Assembly (NCBI RefSeq): GCF_010731895.1 | Contig: NZ_AP022596.1 | Span: forward strand, 4,774,001-4,838,000 | Direction of reading: 5' to 3' | Origin: Mycolicibacterium helvum | GTDB taxonomy: Bacteria > Actinomycetota > Actinomycetes > Mycobacteriales > Mycobacteriaceae | Length of the DNA stretch: 64,000 bases | In this document: piece by piece, positions 45,199-54,840 of the stretch | Layout: the number at the start of each line of letters is the position of its first letter | Position numbering within the stretch: the first letter of the stretch is position 1 | Translations under genes and position numbers: made by a program | Notes under the pieces: model-generated | What the model was told of the DNA's origin: nothing | The model's database searches: none | Seen by the model: only the letters and a program-made list of their open reading frames with translations

Positions 45199-46371
45199 GT
45201 GCGCGTCGCGGTGGTGGCAGGCCCGGATCCCGGCCATGCGTTTCCCGCGATCGCGCTGTGCCTGCGCCTGGCCGCCGCCGGGGACGGCCCCGTCCTGCTG
45301 ACCGGCACCGAATGGCTGGATACGGCTCGGGCGGCCGGTATCGAGGCCGTCGAACTCGCTGGTCTGGACCCCACCGACGGCGACGACGACACCGACGCCG
45401 GTGAGAAGATTCACCGGCGTGCGGCGCGAATGGCGGTGCTCAACGTGCCGATCCTGCGCGGGCTCAAACCCGAACTGATCGTCTCCGACGTCATCACCGT
45501 CTGCGGCGGGATGGCTGCTGAACTGCTGGGCATCCCGTGGGTCGAGCTGAACCCACAGCCGTTGTACCTGCCATCGCGGGGCCTGCCGCCGTTGGGCAGT
45601 GGGCTGGCGCCAGGCACCGGTATCCGTGGCAGGGGGCGGGATGCGATCCTGCGGGCCCTGACCGCTCGGTCGGTGAAGGAAGGCCAGCGCCAACGCTCGG
45701 CGGCGCGGGTCGAGATCGGATTGCCGGCCAATGAGCCGGGACCGGTACGCCGGCTGATCGCCACCCTGCCGGCGCTGGAGGTGCCGCGCCCGGATTGGCC
45801 CGCTGAAGCCGTCGTCGTGGGCCCGCTGCACTTCGAGCCGACGGCCGCGGTGTTGCCGATTCCGCCGGGGGATGGTCCGGTGATCGTGGTGGCGCCGTCG
45901 ACCGCCACGACCGGAGCCGCCGGCGTGGCTGAGCTGGCGCTGAAACACCTGGTGCCTGGCCGCACCCTGCCTGCGGGTTCCCGGGTGGTGGTCTCGCGGC
46001 TCGGTGGCCAGGATGTGGAGGTTCCGCCGTGGGCGAGTGTCGGCCTCGGACGGCAGGACGAGCTGCTCGGCCATGCCGACCTGGTGATCTGCGGGGGCGG
46101 GCACGGCATGCTGTCCAAGACGCTGCTGGCCGGCGTGCCGCTGGTGGTGATCCCAGGCGGGGGTGACCAATGGGAGTTGGCGAATCGCGTTGTCCGACAA
46201 GGCAGTGCGCGTCTGATCCGGCCACTGGCAGCCGAGGCGCTGGTGACCGAAGTGGGTGAGGTGCTGTCGTCGCCGGAGTATCGGGAGGCCGCCCGGCGCG
46301 CGGGGGAGAGCATCCGGCAGGTCACCGATCCGGTACGGGTGTGCCATGAAGCGACGGGGACGGCTGGGTAA
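45199..46371 (+). CDS. GT1/MGT-type glycosyltransferase (Rv2739c-like)
   Basis: 390 residues of the UGT/GtfA-like GT-B fold. N-terminus MRVAVVAGPDPGHAFPAIALCLRL is the acceptor domain start; the C-terminal half has APSTATTGAAGVAEL, then the sugar-nucleotide signature region VGLGRQDELLGHADLVICGGGHGMLSKTLLAGVPLVVIPGGGDQWELANRV. Acceptor unknown. GTG 45199 gives the family N-terminus. It is divergent from ephG with 42 bases between; the next gene starts 9 bases downstream from its own -10. Confidence 0.9.
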   Translation: MRVAVVAGPDPGHAFPAIALCLRLAAAGDGPVLLTGTEWLDTARAAGIEAVELAGLDPTDGDDDTDAGEKIHRRAARMAVLNVPILRGLKPELIVSDVITVCGGMAAELLGIPWVELNPQPLYLPSRGLPPLGSGLAPGTGIRGRGRDAILRALTARSVKEGQRQRSAARVEIGLPANEPGPVRRLIATLPALEVPRPDWPAEAVVVGPLHFEPTAAVLPIPPGDGPVIVVAPSTATTGAAGVAELALKHLVPGRTLPAGSRVVVSRLGGQDVEVPPWASVGLGRQDELLGHADLVICGGGHGMLSKTLLAGVPLVVIPGGGDQWELANRVVRQGSARLIRPLAAEALVTEVGEVLSSPEYREAARRAGESIRQVTDPVRVCHEATGTAG

Positions 46372-46380
46372 GTTGGTCAC

Positions 46381-46575
46381 GTGCGGCTGACGGAATTCCG
46401 GGAACTGGTCGATGCGCAGTTCGGTCGGGTTCGCGGGGGCTCGCTGCTGGTCGACCACGTGCTGACCCAGCTGGGCGGACGCACCGCCGCGCAGGCCATC
46501 GAGGACGGTGTGGAGCCCCGCGACGTGTGGCGGGCGCTGTGCGCGGACTTCGACGTGCCGCGCGACCAGTGGTAG
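46381..46575 (+). CDS. DUF3046 family protein
   Basis: 64 residues, homologue of M. tuberculosis Rv2738c, always next to recA in mycobacteria. Reads RLTEFRELVDAQFGRVRGGSLLVDHVLTQLGGRTAAQAIEDG and ends CADFDVPRDQW. Function unknown. GTG 46381 follows a TAAGTT hexamer (46369-46374) by 6 bases; the hexamer includes the stop codon of the glycosyltransferase gene. Confidence 0.9.
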   Translation: MRLTEFRELVDAQFGRVRGGSLLVDHVLTQLGGRTAAQAIEDGVEPRDVWRALCADFDVPRDQW

Positions 46576-46604
46576 CCGACACGCGCGGCGCGCCTTCCTT
46601 GCCA

Positions 46605-46620
46605 TCGAACACATGTTCGC
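46605..46620. promoter_or_regulatory. SOS box (LexA site) upstream of recA
   Basis: TCGAACACATGTTCGC matches the mycobacterial SOS box TCGAAC-N4-GTTCGA at 11 of 12 defined positions. It is 103 bases before the recA ATG. Confidence 0.88.
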
Positions 46621-46644
46621 TATCGTGGTCGACGTTCGCCCGTT

Positions 46645-46667
46645 TTGTCGGAGCCTTGCCCTAGCGT
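46645..46667 (+). promoter_or_regulatory. recA: PafBC-dependent (RecA-NDp type) promoter of recA
   Basis: TTGTCGGAG at 46645-46653, 8 bases, then TAGCGT at 46662-46667. This fits the LexA-independent DNA-damage promoter TTGTCRGTG-N8-TANNNT with one mismatch. The leader to the recA ATG would be about 48 bases. Confidence 0.8.
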
Positions 46668-46722
46668 CACGGCCAACCGACCGAGAACCGGTCAACAACG
46701 ACTACTCAGAAGAGGTATCACC

Positions 46723-47775
46723 ATGGCTCCTCAGGCACCTGATCGCGAGAAGGCCCTCGAACTGGCGCTCGCGCAAATCGAGAAGAACCACGGCAAGGGC
46801 TCGGTGATGCGCCTCGGTGACGAGGTACGTCAGCCCATTTCGGTGATTCCGACCGGATCCATCGCCCTGGACGTGGCGTTGGGCATCGGCGGTCTGCCCC
46901 GCGGGCGCATCATCGAGATCTACGGTCCGGAGTCCTCGGGTAAGACCACCGTCGCACTGCACGCGGTGGCCAACGCCCAGGCCGCCGGCGGCATCGCGGC
47001 GTTCATCGACGCCGAGCACGCACTGGACCCGGATTACGCCAAGAAGCTGGGTGTGGACACCGATGCGCTGCTGGTCAGCCAGCCTGATACCGGTGAGCAG
47101 GCACTCGAAATCGCCGACATGCTGATCCGCTCGGGAGCTATCGACATCATCGTCATCGACTCGGTGGCCGCTCTGGTGCCGCGCGCCGAGATCGAGGGCG
47201 AGATGGGCGACAGCCACGTCGGCCTGCAGGCCCGGTTGATGAGCCAGGCTTTGCGCAAGATCACCGGCGCGCTGAGCAACTCGGGCACCACCGCGATCTT
47301 CATCAACCAGCTGCGCGAGAAGATCGGCGTGATGTTCGGCTCGCCCGAAACGACAACGGGCGGTAAGGCTTTGAAGTTCTACGCCTCGGTGCGCCTGGAT
47401 GTGCGGCGGATCGAGACGCTCAAGGACGGCACCGACGCGGTAGGCAACCGCACCCGCTGCAAGGTGGTCAAGAACAAGGTGTCGCCGCCGTTCAAGCAGG
47501 CCGAATTCGACATCCTCTACGGCAAGGGCATCAGCCGCGAGGGCTCGCTCATCGATATGGGCGTCGACCAGGGCTTCATCCGCAAGTCCGGATCGTGGTT
47601 CACCTATGAGGGTGAGCAGCTCGGGCAGGGCAAGGAGAACGCCCGCAACTTCTTGATCGGGAACCCCGATGTGGCCAACGAGATCGAGAAGAAGATCAAG
47701 GAAAAGCTCGGGATCGGTGCGGTGATAACCGATGAACTCGTCGATGACGTCCTGCCCGCCCCAGTCGACTTCTGA
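46723..47775 (+). CDS. recA: Recombinase RecA, intein-free
   Basis: Strand-exchange ATPase and LexA co-protease, 350 residues. P-loop GPESSGKTT near 68-76, [43 protein letters not shown], and [21 protein letters not shown] (L2 loop). The sequence is continuous through the site where M. tuberculosis RecA carries an intein. ATG 46723, with AGAAGAGGT upstream; the frame back to 46645 includes the promoter. Overlaps recX by 32 bases. Confidence 0.98.
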   Translation: MAPQAPDREKALELALAQIEKNHGKGSVMRLGDEVRQPISVIPTGSIALDVALGIGGLPRGRIIEIYGPESSGKTTVALHAVANAQAAGGIAAFIDAEHALDPDYAKKLGVDTDALLVSQPDTGEQALEIADMLIRSGAIDIIVIDSVAALVPRAEIEGEMGDSHVGLQARLMSQALRKITGALSNSGTTAIFINQLREKIGVMFGSPETTTGGKALKFYASVRLDVRRIETLKDGTDAVGNRTRCKVVKNKVSPPFKQAEFDILYGKGISREGSLIDMGVDQGFIRKSGSWFTYEGEQLGQGKENARNFLIGNPDVANEIEKKIKEKLGIGAVITDELVDDVLPAPVDF

Positions 47776-48262
47776 GACCCGCGAAGAGCAGGCGCACGCA
47801 CTGTGCCTGCGCCTGCTCACCGCGCGGCCGCGGACGCGATCTGAACTGGCCGGGCAACTGGCCAAGCGCGGGTACCCCGACGAGATCGCCGCGACGATAC
47901 TGAATCGACTGGCTGCCGTCGGCCTGATCGACGACGCCGATTTTGCCGAGCAGTGGGTCCGATCGCGACGGGCCCGGGCAGGAAAAGGCAAGCGCGCCTT
48001 GGCTGCTGAGCTCCGGACCAAGGGTGTCGACGACGACGTGATCGCCGCGGCCCTCGACGGTATCGACGCCGGTGCCGAGCGGCTACGCGCCGAGCAGTTG
48101 GTCGAGCAGAAGCTGCGCCGCGAGGCGCTGACCGACACCGACGACACCAAGGTGATGCGCAGGCTGGTCGGCATGCTGGCGCGCCGCGGCTACAACCAGA
48201 GCATGGCCGTCGCGGTGGTCAACGAGGGGTTGGCGGCCGAACGGGACCGCCGGCGGGTTTAG
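47744..48262 (+). CDS. recX: Regulatory protein RecX
   Basis: 172 residues. Binds RecA filaments and limits their activity. Three-helix repeats are visible: [67 protein letters not shown] and [22 protein letters not shown] 47744 ([11 protein letters not shown]) is the form nearest the M. tuberculosis start; an ATG at 47732 is also in frame. Either lies inside the recA end, so recX is translated by coupling. Confidence 0.94.
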   Translation: MTSCPPQSTSETREEQAHALCLRLLTARPRTRSELAGQLAKRGYPDEIAATILNRLAAVGLIDDADFAEQWVRSRRARAGKGKRALAAELRTKGVDDDVIAAALDGIDAGAERLRAEQLVEQKLRREALTDTDDTKVMRRLVGMLARRGYNQSMAVAVVNEGLAAERDRRRV

Positions 48263-48273
48263 TCGAGTCCAAG

Positions 48274-48507
48274 TCACCAGCTCCACACGATGCCGCGGCG
48301 CCGGTCCCGGCCGGTCGGGGTGATCTCGCCGACGTGGGGGGCGCGGGTCTGAGGCACCGCCTTGATCGACACGCTGCCACTGGTCTCACACCTGACATGG
48401 CTGCCGGCGTCTTGACAGGTCTGCCGGGCATCGGCCGCGGGCGCTGAAACCAGCGATACCGCGACCATTGCCGCCGTCAGAAGCGAAGTCTTTCCTCGTA
48501 GAGTCAT
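48274..48507 (-). CDS. Small secreted protein
   Basis: 77 residues. Signal peptide MTLRGKTSLLTAAMVAVSLV then SAPAADA, with probable cleavage after ADA near residue 26. The mature part is about 50 residues with two Cys (TCQDAGSHVRC) that may form a disulfide, and a Trp-rich end (GIVWSW). No family recognised. GAAAGGA precedes ATG 48507. It lies 50 bases downstream of another secreted-protein gene on the same strand. Confidence 0.65.
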   Translation of the reverse strand: MTLRGKTSLLTAAMVAVSLVSAPAADARQTCQDAGSHVRCETSGSVSIKAVPQTRAPHVGEITPTGRDRRRGIVWSW

Positions 48508-48557
48508 CGTGCGCGTTCCTTTCGCCGAGTATGTGGTTGGGATCCGCACCAATCGCG

Positions 48558-48992
48558 TCACGGGCAAGCCGATACGAGGATTCGGGCGCCCGGATCCAAC
48601 GGTGCACTGGCGTCTTGCGAGTGTCGGAACGCATCATCACGCGCCGCCTCGACCGTCGGCCCGGCGCCGCCGGACACGATTCCGCTGTCGTCGTCGGCGC
48701 CGACGGAGACCACACACAGGTTGTCGTTGGTGACTTCGTCGCGGCTGCACTCCTGGGCCCCGGTCTGCTGGCACGCGGCGATCACGGCCGCCGATGCCGC
48801 CTCGTTGGTCGGGCCGGTGGCGGAGAAGCCGGTGAGTGCTCCGTTGAGCACACCCGAGCCGACCGCCTGAGAAATGTTGTCACTGCCCTCGACCGCGCCG
48901 TCTGGTCCGCCGGCCCATGCCGGACCTATGGAGAGCGTTGCCGCGACGGCGCACAGGGCCAATATCGTAGAAGCTATGCGGGTGAGGTTCAT
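48558..48992 (-). CDS. Secreted DUF4189-like protein
   Basis: 144 residues. Signal peptide MNLTRIASTILALCAVAATL with likely cleavage after AWA near residue 27. The C-terminal part, IAACQQTGAQECSRDEVTNDNLCVVSVGAD then GPTVEAARDDAFR, has the Cys-rich alpha-beta pattern of DUF4189 proteins (four Cys, likely disulfides). Function unknown. Divergent from the LLM oxidoreductase gene, 76 bases apart. Confidence 0.75.
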   Translation of the reverse strand: MNLTRIASTILALCAVAATLSIGPAWAGGPDGAVEGSDNISQAVGSGVLNGALTGFSATGPTNEAASAAVIAACQQTGAQECSRDEVTNDNLCVVSVGADDDSGIVSGGAGPTVEAARDDAFRHSQDASAPLDPGARILVSACP

Positions 48993-49056
48993 TCGCGTCC
49001 TGTCTTAATGCTGGTCGGCGAGGCGAACCGCTACTGTAACCGCGATATTGCCAACG

Positions 49057-49062
49057 TAGGCT
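49057..49062 (+). promoter_or_regulatory. Leaderless -10 element (TAGGCT) of the LLM oxidoreductase gene
   Basis: TAGGCT is 6 bases before ATG 49069, with no Shine-Dalgarno between. Confidence 0.4.
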
Positions 49063-49068
49063 GCCCTC

Positions 49069-49899
49069 ATGCGGATTTCGGCCAAGCTCGCGCCCACGTT
49101 CGACTATCCCGAGCTCGAGCAGTTCTGGCGCAGCGCCGACGATCTCGGCTTCGAAGCGATCTGGAACTACGACCACTTCTACGGTCTGGTCGAGAACACC
49201 AAACCGACTCACGAGGGGTGGACGACGCTGGCTGCGATGGCTGTAGTGATCCGGCAGGCCCGGATCGGCTGCATGGTCACCGGGGTGACCTATCGCAATC
49301 CGGCGATCCTGGCGAAGATGGCGGTGACGGTCGACCACATCAGTGGCGGGCGGCTCGACTTCGGTATCGGTGCCGGCTGGCACGAGGCTGAGCACCGCGG
49401 CTACGGTCTCGAATTCCCCAGCGCCGGAACACGAGTCGCAATGCTCGACGAAGCGCTCACCGTCATCCGCCGGCTGTGGAGCGAAGAGTCGGTGACCTTT
49501 GAGGGCCGGTTTTATACGTTGCGCGAAGCGCTTTGTGAACCCAAGCCGGTGCAGCGTCCGCACCCGCCGATCGTCGTCGGCGGATCGCAACCCAAGATGC
49601 TGCGTGTCATCGCGCGGCACGCCGACGAGTGGAACATGCCCAGTCACGAAGGCCCGCAGCAGTGGGGAGAGGCCAACGCTCGGCTCAACGAGGCCTGCGC
49701 GGAGGTCGGCCGCGACCCGGCTGCAGTCCGCCGCTCGGTCCAGCTTTTCCTGCATCCGCGCGAGCCGGAGCAGGTCGCTACCCAGCTCGATCTGTTGCCC
49801 CGCTTCGCGGATCTGGGTTGCGAGCACGCGGTGCTGTCGTTCTACCAGCCGCCCTCGGTCGAGCTGCTGGAGCGGTGCGCGGCGTTGGGGGACAGCTAG
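49069..49899 (+). CDS. LLM-class F420-dependent oxidoreductase
   Basis: 276-residue luciferase-like TIM barrel. Visible: LEQFWRSADDLGFEAIWNYDHF, GCMVTGVTYRNPAILAKMAVTVDHISGGRLDFGIGAGWHEAEHRGYGLEFP and KPVQRPHPPIVVGGSQPKMLRVIARHADEWN, all typical of the mycobacterial F420 branch. It should use F420 or FMN to oxidise or reduce an unknown substrate. Monocistronic: 159 bases without a gene follow before the gluD 3' end. Confidence 0.9.
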   Translation: MRISAKLAPTFDYPELEQFWRSADDLGFEAIWNYDHFYGLVENTKPTHEGWTTLAAMAVVIRQARIGCMVTGVTYRNPAILAKMAVTVDHISGGRLDFGIGAGWHEAEHRGYGLEFPSAGTRVAMLDEALTVIRRLWSEESVTFEGRFYTLREALCEPKPVQRPHPPIVVGGSQPKMLRVIARHADEWNMPSHEGPQQWGEANARLNEACAEVGRDPAAVRRSVQLFLHPREPEQVATQLDLLPRFADLGCEHAVLSFYQPPSVELLERCAALGDS

Positions 49900-50058
49900 T
49901 CGCCGGACCCCAGAGCGGCCAGGGGGTAGACGTTCTTGCACTGTGCTGCGAGGCGGACATATTCGGCAGTTACCGGAACCCGTACTCCGGGACGACATCG
50001 TCCGCCGTCGCTACGGCAGATCCAGACCTCAGGGAAAGCGGCGAAGACTCCGCAGTAG

Positions 50059-50922
50059 CTAGTCGCCCGGCTCCAATGTCGCCTGCGCGTGCATGGGGGC
50101 GGGCGCGCGCTTGGAGCGGCGCAACCGCTTCTCCAGCTTTGTGGCCGCCACCGACAGCGTGAAGTTCACGCTGATCATCAACACGGCGATGACGATCAGC
50201 GCGGGAACGTAATTGCCGTAGGACGATCCGACGACCGTGCCCTGGCGAACCATCTCGACGAACGTGATCTGATAGCCGATCGCGGTGTCCTTCAGCACGA
50301 CCACCAGTTGCGACACCAGCACCGGCAGCATCGAGGTAATGGCCTGCGGCAACAGGATTGACCGCATCGTCTGGCCCCAGCGCAGCCCCAGGGCGGCCGC
50401 CGCCTCGCCTTGGCCCCGGGGCAGTGAATTCACGCCGGCGCGGACGATCTCGGCGATCACCGCCCCGTTGTACAGCGTCAGGCCCGTCACCACACCGGCC
50501 AGCGCCAGGTATTTGGACGGGAAGGTGCCGTAGAGCGCGAACAGGAAGTACGCAAAGATCATCATGATCAGCACGGGCACGGCGCGGAAGAACTCGACGA
50601 ACACCGCAGACGGCCAGCGGATGAATTTGACCTGCGAGAGCCGTCCCACCCCCAGCAGGAACCCCAGGACCCCGGCCAGCACGATCGAGAGGGCCGCGGC
50701 GGTCAGCGTTCCCTCGATACCCGGCAACACGTAGGTCTTCCACAGGTTGGCGGTCAAGAACGGCTGCCACTTGGCTTCGGTCAATTGACCCTTGCTGGTC
50801 AGCTTGGCGAGCACCGCCCAGACGACCAGTGCGGCAACGACAATCGTGACACCGGTGATGATGCGGTTGCGGACCCGGGCCCGGGGCCCGGGCGCATCGA
50901 ATAGGACCGACGCAGTACTCAT
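50059..50922 (-). CDS. gluD: Glutamate ABC transporter permease GluD
   Basis: 287-residue HisM-type polar amino-acid permease. Membrane helix near 20-42, then the permease core with TAAALSIVLAGVLGFLLGVGRLS, the EAA cytoplasmic loop LPRGQGEAAAALGLRWGQTMRSILLPQAITSMLP and further helices; a basic tail (RRSKRAPAP) ends it. Overlaps gluC by 4 bases. Last gene of gluA-gluB-gluC-gluD, the order known from corynebacteria and mycobacteria. Confidence 0.92.
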   Translation of the reverse strand: MSTASVLFDAPGPRARVRNRIITGVTIVVAALVVWAVLAKLTSKGQLTEAKWQPFLTANLWKTYVLPGIEGTLTAAALSIVLAGVLGFLLGVGRLSQVKFIRWPSAVFVEFFRAVPVLIMMIFAYFLFALYGTFPSKYLALAGVVTGLTLYNGAVIAEIVRAGVNSLPRGQGEAAAALGLRWGQTMRSILLPQAITSMLPVLVSQLVVVLKDTAIGYQITFVEMVRQGTVVGSSYGNYVPALIVIAVLMISVNFTLSVAATKLEKRLRRSKRAPAPMHAQATLEPGD

Positions 50923-51599
50923 CTCGCCACCGCCAGCCGGTTACCGAGCCAGCCGAAGAACAGGCCCAGTGGCAGAGTCAGTATCACGAAGCCCAGCGCG
51001 AAGATGGTGCCCACCGTCACCAGCGCCGCGGTGTTCTCCGTCATCTCCTTCATCAGCAATGCCGCCTCGGCTACCCCGATCGCCGAAGCGATCGTCGTGT
51101 TCTTGGTCAACGCGATCAGCACCGAGCCAAGCGGGATGATCACCGACCGAAAAGCTTGTGGCAACAGGATCATTCGCAGGTTCTGGCTGAAGGTGAAGCC
51201 CAGCGAGCGGGCCGCCTCGGCCTGGCCCAGCGGCACGGTGTTCACCCCGGAGCGCACTGTCTCGCAGACGAAGGACGCGGTGTAGACCGTCAACCCGAGT
51301 ACCGCGAGCCGAAAGTTGCTGTCTTCGATGGACGTTGCTGATTTCGGATCCACCAGCGTGACGCCCAGCGTTTGCGCCAACCCGAACGAGCAGAACAGGA
51401 TGATCAGCGTCAGTGGGGTATTGCGCACCACGTTGACATACGCGGTACCCAGCCAGTTGAGCATCGGCACCGGCGCCAGCCGCATCGCGGCCAACGCCGT
51501 GCCGAGGATCAGCGCTCCGACCGCGGAGAACACCGTGAGCTGAATCGTCGTCCAGAACGCCTCGAAGATCTGGCCGCGAAACTCGCTGAAGACCTCCAC
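50919..51599 (-). CDS. gluC: Glutamate ABC transporter permease GluC
   Basis: 226-residue permease. FWTTIQLTVFSAVGALILGTALAAMRLA opens the core; the EAA loop VPLGQAEAARSLGFTFSQNLRMILLPQAFRSVI couples to the ATPase. Pairs with GluD as the heterodimeric channel. GTG start at 51599, 12 bases after the gluB stop; its own stop overlaps gluD. Confidence 0.92.
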   Translation of the reverse strand: MEVFSEFRGQIFEAFWTTIQLTVFSAVGALILGTALAAMRLAPVPMLNWLGTAYVNVVRNTPLTLIILFCSFGLAQTLGVTLVDPKSATSIEDSNFRLAVLGLTVYTASFVCETVRSGVNTVPLGQAEAARSLGFTFSQNLRMILLPQAFRSVIIPLGSVLIALTKNTTIASAIGVAEAALLMKEMTENTAALVTVGTIFALGFVILTLPLGLFFGWLGNRLAVAR

Positions 51600-51611
51600 G
51601 TCGGGATGGCC

Positions 51612-52448
51612 TCAGCAGCCGTCGAGGGCTGGCGGAGCCGGTGCGGGGATGCCGGCGGGACCGAGGTTCTTGTCGAACGCGGCCTTCCAGGCGCCGTCGG
51701 ACTCCATCTTCTTCAGTGCATCGGTGATCTTGGTGCACATCGCGGTGTCACCCTTGGTCAGCCCGATTCCGTAGCGCTCCTCGGAGAACGGCTGGCCCAC
51801 GATCTTGAACTTTCCCGGGGACTGGGCGGCGTACCCGGCCAGGATCACCTCATCGGTGGTCACCGCGTCGATCGCGCCGTTCTTCAGCGCCTCGACGCAG
51901 GCCGAGTAGGTGTCGTACTGCTGTAACTGAACGCCGGGGTACTTGTCTTTGATCCGCTGCGCCGGGGTCGACCCGCTCACCGAGCACAGCTTCTTGCCGT
52001 TCTGCAGCGAATCGGCGCCGGTGATGTCGGTGTTGTCGGCGCGCACCAGCAGGCTCTGGCCGGTCACCAGGTACGGCCCGGCGAAGCTGACCTTCTGCTT
52101 GCGGGCATCGGTGATCGAGTAGGTCGCGACGATGTACTTGACCTGTCCGTTCTGGATCAGGTTCTCGCGCTGCCCTGAGGGTGCTTCCTTCCACTCGATC
52201 TTGTCCTCGGGGTAGCCGAGCTCCTTGGCGACATACTTGGCCACGTCGACGTCGAAACCGCTCATCGTGCCGTCGGGGTTCTTCAACGCCAGACCGGGCT
52301 GATCGAACTTCGTGCCGATCACCAGCGTGTCGCTGCTACTGCCACCACCGCACCCGGTCGCGGCGAACGGCAATGCGACAGCGATGACAGCGGCGCCGAG
52401 GACCCGCCAAGAATTACGAGACCGGGACGGCCAAGGAAAAACAGGCAC
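51612..52448 (-). CDS. gluB: Glutamate-binding lipoprotein GluB
   Basis: 278-residue periplasmic-type binding protein. Signal ends in a lipobox FAATGC with Cys33, so it is lipid-anchored outside the membrane. The core reads GTKFDQPGLALKNPDGTMSGFDVDVAKYVAKELGY, EAPSGQRENLIQNGQVKYIVATYSIT and DAVTTDEVILAGYA, the type-II solute-binding fold for acidic amino acids. GTG 52448 is chosen because GAAAGGA lies 10 bases upstream and it gives a normal signal peptide. Confidence 0.92.
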   Translation of the reverse strand: MPVFPWPSRSRNSWRVLGAAVIAVALPFAATGCGGGSSSDTLVIGTKFDQPGLALKNPDGTMSGFDVDVAKYVAKELGYPEDKIEWKEAPSGQRENLIQNGQVKYIVATYSITDARKQKVSFAGPYLVTGQSLLVRADNTDITGADSLQNGKKLCSVSGSTPAQRIKDKYPGVQLQQYDTYSACVEALKNGAIDAVTTDEVILAGYAAQSPGKFKIVGQPFSEERYGIGLTKGDTAMCTKITDALKKMESDGAWKAAFDKNLGPAGIPAPAPPALDGC

Positions 52449-52467
52449 GGTGGGTGTTCCTTTCGCC

Positions 52468-53220
52468 CTAGTGATTGAGGATCTTGCCGAGAAAATCTTT
52501 GGCGCGCTCCGAGCGCGGATTGTCGAAGAACTCAGCGGGCGGGGCGTCTTCGATGATTGCGCCGTCGGCCATGAACACCACCCGATTGGCGGCCTTACGA
52601 GCAAAGCCCATCTCGTGGGTGACCACCACCATCGTCATGCCATCGGTCGCCAGCGAGGTCATGACCGCCAGCACCTCGTTGATCATCTCCGGGTCCAGCG
52701 CGCTGGTCGGCTCGTCGAACAACATCACCTTCGGATTCATCGCCAGCGATCGTGCGATGGCGACCCGCTGCTGCTGACCGCCGGACAGCTGGGCCGGGTA
52801 CTTGTCGGCCTGGTTGGCCACTCCGACCCGCTCCAGCAATGCCAACGCGTTCTCGCGGGCCTTGTCCTTGGCGACCTTGCGCACCTTCACCGGTCCCAGC
52901 GCAACGTTCTCCAGGATCGTTTTGTGCGCAAAAAGGTTGAACGACTGGAAGACCATGCCCACGTCGGCGCGCAGCTGCGCGAGTTTGCGCCCCTCGGAAG
53001 GCAATTGCTCACCGTCGATGGTGATAGTGCCGGAGTCGACCGTCTCCAGGCGATTGATGGTGCGGCACAACGTCGATTTACCCGAACCCGACGGGCCCAA
53101 CACCACGACGACCTGGCCGCGGTCTACCTCGAGGTTGATGTCCTTGAGCACGTGTAGCTCGCCGAAGTGCTTATTGACGCCCTTGACCGAGATCATCGGC
53201 TCGTCGCCGCTGCGTCCCAT
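52468..53220 (-). CDS. gluA: Glutamate ABC transporter ATP-binding protein GluA
   Basis: 250-residue GlnQ-type ATPase. Walker [11 protein letters not shown]-loop [17 protein letters not shown], signature [16 protein letters not shown], Walker [13 protein letters not shown] and the switch His in [13 protein letters not shown] 53220 is preferred to 53196 because TATGGT (53234-53229, minus strand) lies 8 bases upstream, a leaderless layout. It leads the transporter operon and is divergent from miaB, the two starts 93 bases apart. Confidence 0.94.
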   Translation of the reverse strand: MGRSGDEPMISVKGVNKHFGELHVLKDINLEVDRGQVVVVLGPSGSGKSTLCRTINRLETVDSGTITIDGEQLPSEGRKLAQLRADVGMVFQSFNLFAHKTILENVALGPVKVRKVAKDKARENALALLERVGVANQADKYPAQLSGGQQQRVAIARSLAMNPKVMLFDEPTSALDPEMINEVLAVMTSLATDGMTMVVVTHEMGFARKAANRVVFMADGAIIEDAPPAEFFDNPRSERAKDFLGKILNH

Positions 53221-53301
53221 GCGTTCAGACCATACCCAGGTAACCCCCAGATTGCCGAGCGTTGGCCGATCCGCGATTTCTCCGGTACACCAACCGCTCC
53301 G

Positions 53302-53307
53302 TACGAT
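53302..53307 (+). promoter_or_regulatory. Leaderless -10 element (TACGAT) of miaB
   Basis: TACGAT lies 6 bases before GTG 53314, opposite the gluA -10 (TATGGT at 53229-53234 on the minus strand). The 93-base gap thus holds two divergent promoters. Confidence 0.4.
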
Positions 53308-53313
53308 GAGCAT

Positions 53314-54840
53314 GTGACATCGGTGCTGACCAACGACCACCCGGCGGGCGAACTGCCCAGTTCGGGGGCTGGGCGCACCTACCAGGTGCGCACCTACGGC
53401 TGCCAGATGAACGTCCATGACTCCGAGCGGCTGGCCGGACTACTCGAGGCCGCCGGATATCACCGGGCGCCCGAGGGCACCGACGCCGACGTGGTGGTGT
53501 TCAACACGTGCGCGGTGCGCGAAAACGCTGACAACAAGCTGTACGGCAACATCAGCCACCTGGCGCCGCGCAAGCAGGCCGACCCCAACATGCAGATTGC
53601 CGTCGGCGGCTGCCTGGCCCAGAAGGACCGTGACGGCCTGCTGAAGAAGGCGCCGTGGGTCGACGTCGTCTTCGGTACCCACAACATCGGCTCACTGCCG
53701 ACACTGCTCGAGCGGGCGCGCCACAACCAGCAGGCTCAGGTCGAGATCGAAGAGTCGCTGCGGGAATTCCCTTCCACGCTGCCCGCCGCCCGCGAATCTG
53801 CCTACGCGGCATGGGTTTCCATCTCAGTGGGCTGCAATAACACCTGCACGTTCTGCATCGTGCCGGCGCTGCGCGGCAAAGAGGTGGACCGCCGTCCCGG
53901 GGACATCCTCGCCGAGGTGCAATCGCTGGTGGACCAGGGCGTGCTGGAAATCACCCTGCTGGGCCAGAACGTCAACGCCTACGGTGTCTCGTTTGCCGAC
54001 TCGGACACCCCGCGTGACCGCGGCGCGTTTGCCGCATTGCTGCGCGACTGCGGCCGCATCGAGGGACTGGAGCGGGTCCGGTTCACCTCACCGCATCCGG
54101 CCGAATTCACCGATGACGTCATCGAGGCCATGGCCCAGACCCCGAATGTCTGCCCGGCCCTGCACATGCCGCTGCAATCCGGATCCGACCGCATGCTGCG
54201 GGCGATGCGGCGCTCCTATCGTGCCGAGAAATACCTCGGCATCATCGACCGGGTCCGCGCGGCCATGCCGCACGCGGCGATCACCACCGACATCATCGTC
54301 GGCTTCCCCGGCGAGACCGAGGACGACTTCGCCGCCACCCTCGACGTGGTGCGCCAAGCCCGCTTCTCGACCGCCTTCACCTTCCAATACTCGAAGCGGC
54401 CCGGCACCCCGGCCGCCGAACTCGACGGCCAGCTGCCCAAAGCTGTTGTGCAAGAACGCTATCAACGCCTGATCGAACTGCAGGAGCAGATCTCCTTCGA
54501 GGAGAATACCGCCCAGATCGGCACCCACGTCGAGCTGTTGGTGGCCACCGGCGAGGGTCGCAAGGACGCCAGCACCGCCCGGATGAGCGGACGCGCCCGC
54601 GACGGCCGCCTGGTGCACTTCACGCCGGGCGAAGCCGAGTTGCGGCCCGGTGACATCGTCACCACGACGGTGACCGGCGCGGCACCGCACCACCTGATCG
54701 CCGATGCGCCGCTGCTCAGCCACCGGCGCACCCGGGCTGGTGACGCCCACGCCGCGGGCACCCGGCCCCGCACGGTCGGGTTGGGGTTGCCCCCGGTGGG
54801 CCGGCCGCGCATCGAAGAGACGACGGGATGTTCGCGATGA
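53314..54840 (+). CDS. miaB: tRNA-2-methylthio-N6-dimethylallyladenosine synthase MiaB
   Basis: Radical-SAM methylthiotransferase acting on A37 of tRNAs already modified by MiaA (also in this window). 508 residues: N-terminal domain with three Cys ([21 protein letters not shown]) for one cluster, the radical-[11 protein letters not shown] near 174, then [45 protein letters not shown] and a TRAM domain near the end. GTG 53314 gives the right N-terminus. Its stop overlaps the next gene (ATGA). Confidence 0.96.
   Translation: MTSVLTNDHPAGELPSSGAGRTYQVRTYGCQMNVHDSERLAGLLEAAGYHRAPEGTDADVVVFNTCAVRENADNKLYGNISHLAPRKQADPNMQIAVGGCLAQKDRDGLLKKAPWVDVVFGTHNIGSLPTLLERARHNQQAQVEIEESLREFPSTLPAARESAYAAWVSISVGCNNTCTFCIVPALRGKEVDRRPGDILAEVQSLVDQGVLEITLLGQNVNAYGVSFADSDTPRDRGAFAALLRDCGRIEGLERVRFTSPHPAEFTDDVIEAMAQTPNVCPALHMPLQSGSDRMLRAMRRSYRAEKYLGIIDRVRAAMPHAAITTDIIVGFPGETEDDFAATLDVVRQARFSTAFTFQYSKRPGTPAAELDGQLPKAVVQERYQRLIELQEQISFEENTAQIGTHVELLVATGEGRKDASTARMSGRARDGRLVHFTPGEAELRPGDIVTTTVTGAAPHHLIADAPLLSHRRTRAGDAHAAGTRPRTVGLGLPPVGRPRIEETTGCSR

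Noticed and set aside
44716..46698. 660-residue open frame on the minus strand ending in EphG
   Set aside because: Only the last 146 residues match EphG; the rest is antisense to the glycosyltransferase and the DUF3046 gene.
46723..47775. Intein in recA
   Set aside because: The RecA motifs run without interruption at 350 residues.
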